64,000 nucleotides of DNA from NCBI GenBank assembly GCA_024741835.1, contig JAENRP010000036.1, positions 1 to 64,000 of the forward strand, in the 5' to 3' direction. The translations under genes were made by a program, and so were the position numbers. Positions 56,128 through 64,000 of this stretch are shown here, piece after piece (the first letter of the stretch is position 1; every line of letters starts with the position of its first letter). The stretch is from Diplocarpon mali (Eukaryota; Ascomycota; Leotiomycetes; Helotiales; Drepanopezizaceae). The notes under the pieces were generated by a model. That model was not told the origin of the DNA. It did not search any database and worked only from the letters and a program-made list of their open reading frames with translations.

Positions 56128-59100
56128 ATGAGAGCTGACGGGCTCCCTCTAGTAGATATCCAAACAATTTCTTCACTCCGATCGTCGCCTCCTCCTGCCG
56201 CATCGGCAGAGGACGGATACGCCCCAGAGCAGGAACAGGAACAGGGACAGGACCGAGGGCCCGCACGTGGACAAGAAGAGGAAGAAGAAGAAGAGGGGAA
56301 AGAAGAGGGAGAAGAAGATCGAGAGCAAGAAGAGCGCGACCAGGTGCGGGAGAAAGAGCACGAGCTAGACCCCCCTCGCTCGCCAGCATTCTCGACCTCC
56401 TCCACCGCCGACAACGACTCCTCTCCCATCCTCCCTCCCCTCCCAGCACCCACGCTCCGCGGACGCAACTTCGGAGACCATCAGCATCGCACGCCCTCGG
56501 GGTCCCCCAGCGCCAGCAGCAGTCACCCAGGCAGCTCGCACTACTACACTGCCAGCTGGGGCTCTCCCTATCAGCAGCCTGCCGCGGCATCCCGCCGCAC
56601 ACGCTCCCACGGCCATAGCTACTCGCTCAGCAGCGAGACTTCGGAAGACTCGCCCATCCGCCATCTTGAGTTCCACACGCCGTTCCTGCGCCCGGCGCCG
56701 ACTTTCTCGCGTCTGCACACGGATCCCGAGTTCGTGTCCCACGACGGACTCATCAGCGCGGCCGTGCTCGCAAATCGAGCCCGCAGACCCGCGACAGGAC
56801 TAACGGAGGACTGGATACGGCAGCATACGGGGGGGCAGTCGGCCGAACGCAACAACTGGCTCAGTGACACGGGAGACAGCGAGCGGTCTTCTGTCAGTGG
56901 TGGATCAGAGGCCCGAGATTGGCTCGGTGGCGAAAGTGACCCCAGGACGCCGACGCTGAGGTCCTTCTCGGGGAGCAGGGAAGCGCCGAGACGCCCCAGG
57001 CACAGGAGGCAGTTGACCACGGACACGCTGACTCAGGAGGGCTTCGCGGAGGACTTTCTCGATCACGCCATACCAACGATGTCGCTCACAAATGAGCAGG
57101 AGGTTGGGGCGCAGATGCAGATGAGTCGCCCCTCCCCTGAGGAGGAGATTCCACCTCCCCCGCCTCCAAAGGATGGGCGAGCTGCAGTCTTGCCGGCGCA
57201 GAGCTTGACGCCAGCGCCGGGGCCGCCGAGATTGAAGAAGAAGGTGCCGTGGAAGGGCAAGAATATCATGGTGCTTTTGCCGTGGGACGATGAAAGAGGG
57301 CAGAAGGGACAGGCGCCTACGCCGTTGACCGAGGAGGATATGGCTGCCATGCTTAAGGAATGGGAGCAGCTCGGGTATGATACCACCGGCTTCAATCTTG
57401 GTCCAGAGCCTGAGGACCGCGACGAGGGGAGTCGGGGACAGAGTCGCAGCCCTTGGCCTCTGGTCCAAGATGTGGCGAATGAGAGGGCGCAGAGAAGTTA
57501 CAGGGTTAGCATCCCTGATCGGAGAGGTGAGTCTTTTCCCAATTGTATGTGGACTCTGCCGCTCCAGCTCTTCTGGAACTGCTTGCGTCTGTCGACAGCA
57601 GATGTCTCCCTTTTGCGGTGTTCTTCGACCGACACGTCTGTTTGCCACGCGTCATATCTGCGCCCGCGATCTATCATATACTAATAGAGCTCGCCAATCT
57701 AGAATGGGACGCCTACGTCCAAGACTTGCAAGAAGCAAAACTGCAAGCTTTACTCGGCGCACTCGGCGATGTCCCTCCCGCCATCTCCCCCGCCGTCTCG
57801 AACCTGAACAGCCGGAGAACGTCAATGCAGTACCCGGCCCTCCCCTTCTCACCACCCATCCCAACATCCTCCGCTGCAAGCAGCCACCTCACGCACCAGC
57901 AGAACACATTCTCGCCCCTGCTGGTCCCCGGAGCCGGGATTTCTACCAGCCAGAGCTCCAATCCCGGTTCCGTGGCCTCCCCGGCTTCGATGCACGCCCG
58001 TATCGGGTCTGTCGCGTCTCCAGGCCCGATGCACATGCCGGGCAAGTACAGCCGCAATCAGTCCATCTCCTTCGGGAGCGAGCATCCGTTTGGCTCCCCT
58101 TTCCAGTACCCTCAGCAGAACTCGCCGGGCGTCTGGAGCCCGCAGCAGATGTTATATCAACAGAGCGTTGCGAGAGCCGGGTCGCCGTCGCTGCAGAACC
58201 TGAACGCCGCGGCCTCGCCTGCGTCGTCGTTCTCCCAGGATGGATACTTTGCGCAGGGCGGCGATGTGTTATCACAGATGCAGCAGCGGCAACAGTTATT
58301 GCAGACGCAGCTTGCGCATCAGCAGCAATTGCAGCTGCAGGGTGGAGCGAGAGCGTCCCCGCGCTTGCAAGAAGTCAAAGAGGCCGAAGAGGAAGAGGTG
58401 GAGTCCAAGAGCCCGTCCAAGACGCCCGAAGCGAGATTGAGGAACAATCCTAATGATCTGCAAAAAGAGATAGATGATGCAGAGTACCATCTCGAAGAGC
58501 AGATGCAGCGAGAGCTCGAGCATGCCGATTACAGTCCGCATTCTGAAAAGAGCGAGGATAGGTTCCCGCAGGAGCCCGTGGCAGCTCACACACGGAATAT
58601 CTCGTCGATGGGACTCGCTGCGTCGAGGTTCGCGAACGAGGATTCGGATGGCCCAGTGTTGCATCATCCCCAGCCGCATAGTAGGGGCCATTCGCTGTCC
58701 CAGAGACCGTTCCAGGATGATGAGGAGGGTGTGCTGGCCTCACGGACACTTCTCAGCAAACCTGATCTCTCTGATATCGAGACGAACCCAAGCAACCTGG
58801 GGACACCCGTCCAGAGCAATGAGCCCTCGGGTAGTGGGAACGATTCGATGTCGAACGCCAGTAACCACTGGCTGGATTCCGACGCAGCAGAGACCAGCAC
58901 AGTGCCAAAAAGTGGCCGTGTTTCGAGAGCTTCCACGTCAGGTCTCAATGTCGCAGCAAAAGAGTTCATATTCGACCCCACGATCTCCTTCAAGCCCGGC
59001 CAATCGTCCTTCGGCAACAGCTTCCAGTCCTCCATCAACGCGTTCCCGTCTTTCCAGCCATCCGTCTCGGCTACCTCCAGCCAGTTCAGTCATCAGCGCA

Positions 59101-62100
59101 TCGCAAGCTCGAAGAGCAATATCAATGTTGCGGCGCCTGCGTTCATGCCGGGACACAAAGATTTCAATTTCTCAAGTTCCGGGCCGGCCTTTAGGCCTGA
59201 TGCGCCGGCTTTTACACCGTTCAATTCAACGCTTTCTGATTCCGTTGGCTCTGGGACTGAAGCCAGTCGACCGTCTATCTTTGGCAATATTGATCTTGGT
59301 GCTCTTGGAATTTCCAAACCCGCAAAGAAGAATAAGGCCATCCCGATCGTGAGGCCCGATAGTGGTCACAAGCCTGTTGTCAATGAGGATGTGGAAGATA
59401 AAGATGGCAGGATTACTCAGGGCGAAGGAAGGTTCAAGAGAGCGAGGGGTGGCAAAGACGACGGTGATTCTGTGCCTCTATTCGCTGCGCCGACTATGCC
59501 ACTCGGTGAAACCTCGAGAGAACAATCGCCGCCCAAGGGAACTTCGGGAATTCCTACCGCGCTGGCTGATAAAGAGAACTCCGCCCCGGAGGAACTAGAA
59601 GAAGGCGAGATCGTTGAAGATGCTTCGTCAAAACCGGGCAAAGACTGGACGCAGTGGGAATTTCACCAGCAGAAGCAGGCTGAGGATTTCAATGCTGCAA
59701 GACAGTTCACCTCGCAACCCTTTGGATCAGAAGTTCCTGCCTACGCTAGTTTTGTACCATCTGAAGACGGAGCTACCAAGGAGCCGCAGAAGATGGAGGG
59801 GCACACGAAGAATACTTCCTCGCTGTCTGCAAAAGCCAAACCATTCGATTTCAGACCTGGGGCGTTCGACTTTACCTTTGGCCAACCGGGCCCCCCGCCC
59901 GTCTCCAAGCCTTTGCCCATGTCTTTCGGGACTGGGCTGTTGGCTTCGAAATACGCGAGGAGTCCTACGCCGCCTCCAAGACAACCTACGCCGGCGGCTC
60001 AGTCCCCAGGAACGAAGTTGCAACCCCACGAGCGTGCACAGTTCCAAGACACAATTCCACAGGCCGAGAGTTTCACGCCTCAACCCGTCATTCAGGAGTC
60101 AGGAGAGTCTTTCCAGGGACAGACATTGGAAGATATCGACGAAATCATGCGTCTGATGAACCAAGCCGAGTCGGCACCTGTCGTCTACCAACCCAGCCCC
60201 CAGCGCCACATCAATATGCCGGACCCCGATAACTCGTCACCTGTTAGACTCCTACCAAATAACGGCATGCCCACTGATGCTCCTAGTCCCAGTCCCCGCC
60301 GTTTCAAGGCTCTGCCAGGAGAGTCGAAGATTTTCTCGCGTGTGCATGAAGATCCGTTTGTGGCGGAGGATTCCCCTCGTCATCAAGTGAATAATGAAAT
60401 TCTGGACAGCGTGCCGCCGAGCGAGTGGGACGATGTGCTTAGCGAGACGGAAGAGGCCAAATTGCACCCCAGGGCGAAGTTCTTCGATAACCACGTCAAT
60501 GATCTCGTGGGCGGGCTGCTATCCCAGCGCATAGAACCGCTAGAGCGGACATTGGAAAATATCCAGATGTCGCTTGATATGATGACTGCGAAGGGCCATA
60601 GCATGAGGGAGCGACGCAGTTTCTCTGGTGCGTTGAGCGATGCTGATGATGAGGATGAGGACAATCCGCGACGGTCGATGAGTCCGCGCCGGGACAAGAG
60701 GTTGGACAAGATCAAGGCTATTGTCATTGAAGCCATCGCCTCCCAGGGTTCGAGACCGGCGACTGCCAATACCAGTGTAGCCCCCGATACGAGTCATGTG
60801 TTGAAAGCACTCGAGGAGATGAAAGAGCAGTTTGGCGGCTCCATGCGTCTCGACCTCCGGGGTGAGGATATCCGCAACATCATCGAAGAAGCCGTTCAGA
60901 AGCGCCTACCTGCTTCCCCCAAACGTCTCGACGAAGAGGCTGCTGCTAGAGAAGTGTCATACAAAGCGAAGATCGCCGAGCTGGAAGAGCGGCTCCTCCG
61001 CGCCGACAGCGACACGTCGAAACGCTCTGCTGATCTAGAAGAGAAGTTGCTCCGCGCTGATATGCGCACCGAGGAAGAGACTAAAACCCGTCGCGCCGCT
61101 GAAGACCGGCTGGCTGAGGTGCAACGTTTGCTGCGTATCTCATCTGAAGAGGAGACCAGGCTGCGGGAAGCCATCGATGAGCGTGAGCTAACAACCCGAG
61201 GCATTATCGACGCTGCTGACGCCAAGGCACGTGGAGCGGAAGAGCAACGCGCCCAGGCCAACATGAGGATCGCGTTACTGGAAGCTGCGCAGACCAGCAG
61301 CCAGAAGGACCACACGGAGCTTCAATTTCGCCTCAGTTCTTCTGAAGCGGAGTTGAGGGATGCGAGGAAAGAGATCCAGCGCTGGCAACTGGATGCCGAG
61401 CGTGCCCTGGACGCGGCGAAACGCCACAGCGAGGACGCCGAGGTGGCCAACGAGACGAACGCCGGGCTACAGCGGACCGTGAACGCGCTGCAGGCCCAGA
61501 TGGAGGAAAGTATCCGTGTCCGCGAGGTGATGAGAGGGAGATTAACCGAGGCGCAGGCTGACATGGCGTCCGCCGCCCGATCCATCGCCTCTGACCTCGC
61601 CGTCACTGCTAAAAAGGAAGCTGAGCTCGTGGCCCGTCAGGAAGTCCTCGATGCGAAATTGCAAGCTGAAGCGAGGACCCGCGAGCGCCTGGAGCTGGAG
61701 ATCGAACGTCTGGAACAGGGAGAGAGGGACGGCCTAAGGGCTGTCAGTGAGTTGCGGAAGGTGAATGCGGAACTCGAGGAGGTGAAGGCGGAGAATGATC
61801 GGCTGGAGCGAGAGAGCGGGCGCTTCAAGCGCGAGTTTGAAGAGGCTCGGGAGTCGGGACTGAGCGAGGTGCAGAGGACGAGGCATTATATGCAGCTGGA
61901 GATCGACACGGCGAATAACCAGGTCAATGTGGTGCGAGAGGCGCTCGAACATAATATCCTGCAGTTGAAATCCGAGATGGACCAGATCAAACTCGACTCT
62001 GACACCGCGCACACCAAATCGGAGATGCTGCTCGAGGAAGCCGAGAACTCGAAGCAATCCGCGCTGAAAGAATTGCAAGCCAAGTTTGCGGACCGGGAAG

Positions 62101-63479
62101 AGGATCTGCTGACCAGACATGAACGCGCACTGGGAAACAAGGAAGAGGACGCGCAGAGAAATGAGCAGCATCTTCTTGAGCGACTCAGTTTGAGCTCCGC
62201 CAAGACGGAGCATTTGCAGGATCGCGTGGCGCATTTGGAAGAGAAGCTTGAGATTTCGAATAGAGCGGCGGCGGCGGCTGTAAGCGCCGCAAAGACGGCG
62301 AGGTCGGCGTCGTCGTCCTCACCCCCATTCGCTCAGGGCAACCCCCCTGCGCCGGGTGGTGCGGGAGCGGTGAAGACGGGCCTGGAGCTGCCGGAGAAGA
62401 TCTCTCCGCAGGCGCTGAGGGAGAGCATCATGGTGTTGCAGGAACAACTACAGGCTCGCGAGTCAACGATTGAGTCTCTCTCATCACAACTTGAGACCGT
62501 CGACGTGGAGGCGCCGTCCAAGATCCAGAAACGCGACGATGAAATCTCTTGGTTGCGGGAATTACTGGCAGTCCGCAAGTCTGATCTGCAGGATATCGTT
62601 GCAGCCCTTGAGACGGAGAGATACGATCCGGACCGCGTGCGCGACGCTGCGATCCGGCTGAGAGCGAATCTGCAGATGGAAGAGCAGGAGCGCGAGAGGA
62701 AGGAGAACGGCAGTGGCGCCGGCACCGTGGTAGATAACCTGGCGAGGCTGAGGGGTGTTGCTATCGCCTCTCCCCGGGTTGCGCAGGCCGTCGGCCCCCT
62801 AGCTGCAGCGTGGGGGAATTGGCGCAAGGGCCGAGCTGTTGATGTCACCGGAGGGTCTGGATCCTCGACGACGAGCCGGGCGAACTCCCCGGCGAGACAG
62901 AACTTGTTAGGGGGACTCTTGACGACGCCTGCAAATCCTGCTCCAGCGCCGACCCGGGGTGAAGGGGCGGGAGGGAGACAGCCAACGGCGTTTGAGAGTA
63001 CAGGGCAGCGCTTCACGGGCGCGCAACTTGCGAATCGGCCGCGCAATCTCTCTGCGAACCGCACTCCCAACAACAGCAGCCCCCTGGTGGCCCGCAACCC
63101 GAATCTCGGCCAGGAGCAGAGCAGCGTCCGAGGCAACACGACGACGAGCTCTACGACACGCGGCCTGAGGGCCGGAAGCGGGAACCGGAAGCGAGGCACT
63201 TTTGGAGGTGGACTTTTGGGCGGCCAGGATCTTGCAGTTGTGGCGGGTGCTGCGTTCGGCTCGACCGCTGGGTTTGCCAGAGATGCTGGAGGGAGCGAGA
63301 GAGGGGGCATGACCCCGCCGCCTATGATGCGCCAGAGCAGTTACGACGCGGATGCCCGCGGGCTTGGGGAGGATGGCGAGTTTAGCGATGCGGGGTTCTA
63401 CGACGACGAGAGTTTTGGCGGGGAGGAGGCTGAGGGATTTGGGGGAGTTGTTGATATTGAGGCGGGGCTGGATGGGTGA
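56128..63479 (+). CDS. Giant disordered and coiled-coil protein, 2391 aa, two exons
   Basis: Conserved-looking filamentous-fungal protein; function not recognised. Exons 56128-57526 and 57703-63479; the 176-bp intron has donor GTGAGT, branch TACTAATAG and acceptor TCTAG, and phase 1 is kept. Aa 35-85 is Glu/Gln-rich with a Glu run. Aa 90-360 is disordered and Ser-rich. Aa 368-425 is a compact motif KKKVPWKGKNIMVLLPWDDE followed by PLTEEDMAAMLKEWEQLGYD, probably the conserved functional core. Aa 475-1450 is disordered, Ser/Pro/Gln-rich, with repeated phrases such as KEFIFDPTISFKPGQ and KPFDFRPGAFDFTFGQPG. Aa about 1490-2110 is a long heptad-rich coiled coil (EEKLLRADMRTEEETKTRRA, LELEIERLEQGERDGL). 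The tail is Ser/Gly/Thr-rich and ends in an acidic segment. The plan suggests a scaffold or tether at the cytoskeleton, septum or nuclear envelope; this is inference from architecture only. Confidence 0.85.
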
Positions 63480-63932
63480 GGGGCATGGCGACTCATTTCT
63501 TTTGTTCTCAAGAGGCGGTTAGGTCGAGGGGTGGGAAGTGGAGAGAGGAGAGAAGTGAAAGGAGGGGTGGGGGGACAGGTTTTTTATACCCCCAACACAA
63601 CATACCGAGGTACTGCTCACACCACACACGGCCTACACGATCGCCAGAGAAGCACGGCGAAGGGGTGATGATTGGGAGGACGGTAGGAGAGCCAGATTGA
63701 TCAGCCAGACAGAGCAGAGAAATTACAGCGCGAGAATCGCGCTGGTGCACGGCGGACATGGAGGCGAAGGCAAAAATGGAAGCGATACCCCGTCTGTTAT
63801 CTGAGACCTTGTTTTTTTTGTATATCTGCCGTTGTTTGGTTTGCGCTGGTATGCGGACATATGTTGATGGATCCTAGTTTGTGATGGGGGCTCTTGTGGA
63901 TAGATCTTGAGAGGTATTTAATACTTGCCGTT
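63480..63932. other. 3' flank of the giant gene
   Basis: No coding signal. Purine-rich just after the stop, then ordinary intergenic sequence up to the gap. Confidence 0.5.
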
Positions 63933-64000
63933 NNNNNNNNNNNNNNNNNNNNNNNNNNNNNNNNNNNNNNNNNNNNNNNNNNNNNNNNNNNNNNNNNNNN
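63933..64000. other. Assembly gap (N run)
   Basis: All bases are N to the end of the window, so the continuation of the chromosome is unknown here. Confidence 0.99.

Noticed and set aside
57377..58453. 358-codon plus-strand frame overlapping the giant gene
   Set aside because: Shadow frame with Arg/Pro/Cys-rich composition; the 2391-residue frame is continuous and coherent.
1..64000. CRISPR arrays, bacterial operons, ribosomal RNA genes or a Starship/captain-type mobile unit
   Set aside because: None seen: no regular spacer-repeat arrays, no rRNA, and no tyrosine-recombinase gene. The genome is plainly that of a filamentous fungus.

Overview
The window is the left end of a chromosome (or contig end) of a filamentous ascomycete (Pezizomycotina). 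It opens with about 18 copies of the CCCTAA telomere repeat and ends in an N gap. The call rests on the TTAGGG-type telomere, short introns (43-75 bp is common) with GTRNGT donors and CTRAY branch sites, typical Pezizomycotina families (CSC1/OSCA channel, 2EXR protein, Zn2Cys6 factor with a C-terminal fungal regulatory region, fungal EutQ-like cupin, TauD-like dioxygenase), and alternation of GC-rich gene blocks with gene-poor AT-rich blocks that look mutated by repeat-induced point mutation. No species is claimed.

Layout. 0-5 kb: telomere and a complete six-exon CSC1/OSCA-type channel gene starting under 0.7 kb from the repeat. 5-12 kb: mostly AT-rich and gene-poor, with one small orphan gene. 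12-21 kb: a 1169-residue disordered protein with an N-myristoylation signal, an EutQ-like cupin, a tRNA-Tyr gene and a 2EXR protein. 21-28 kb: a long AT-rich desert holding one tiny two-exon gene for a defensin-like secreted peptide. 28-35 kb: a SRPBCC (Bet v 1-fold) protein, a solo LTR, a long microsatellite and a diverged dispersed repeat. 35-39 kb: a small FFKS orphan gene converging on a Zn2Cys6 transcription factor. 42-43 kb: a secreted cysteine-rich protein. 45.7-49.1 kb: a decayed cytochrome P450 and a decayed TauD/TfdA-type dioxygenase. 50-53.5 kb: an NmrA-like NAD(P)-binding protein, a PQ-loop transporter and a secreted protein gene with an apparent frameshift. 56-63.5 kb: one gene for a 2391-residue disordered/coiled-coil protein.

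The two most interesting items are small. (1) The tRNA-Tyr(GTA) gene at 19209-19354 carries, besides the usual short anticodon-loop intron, a 59-nt insertion in the T arm with the ends of an mRNA-type intron (GTACGT...CTGAT...TAG); removing it restores a perfect tRNA. (2) The gene at 24409-24652 encodes a signal peptide plus six cysteines in the C-x7-C-x3-C-x9-C-x4-C-x1-C order of CS-alpha-beta defensins, but the mature peptide is acidic. The adjacent P450 and dioxygenase pseudogenes look like remains of a small oxidative (possibly secondary-metabolism) locus. All exon boundaries were read by eye from splice signals, reading frame and family resemblance; nothing was searched or aligned by computer.
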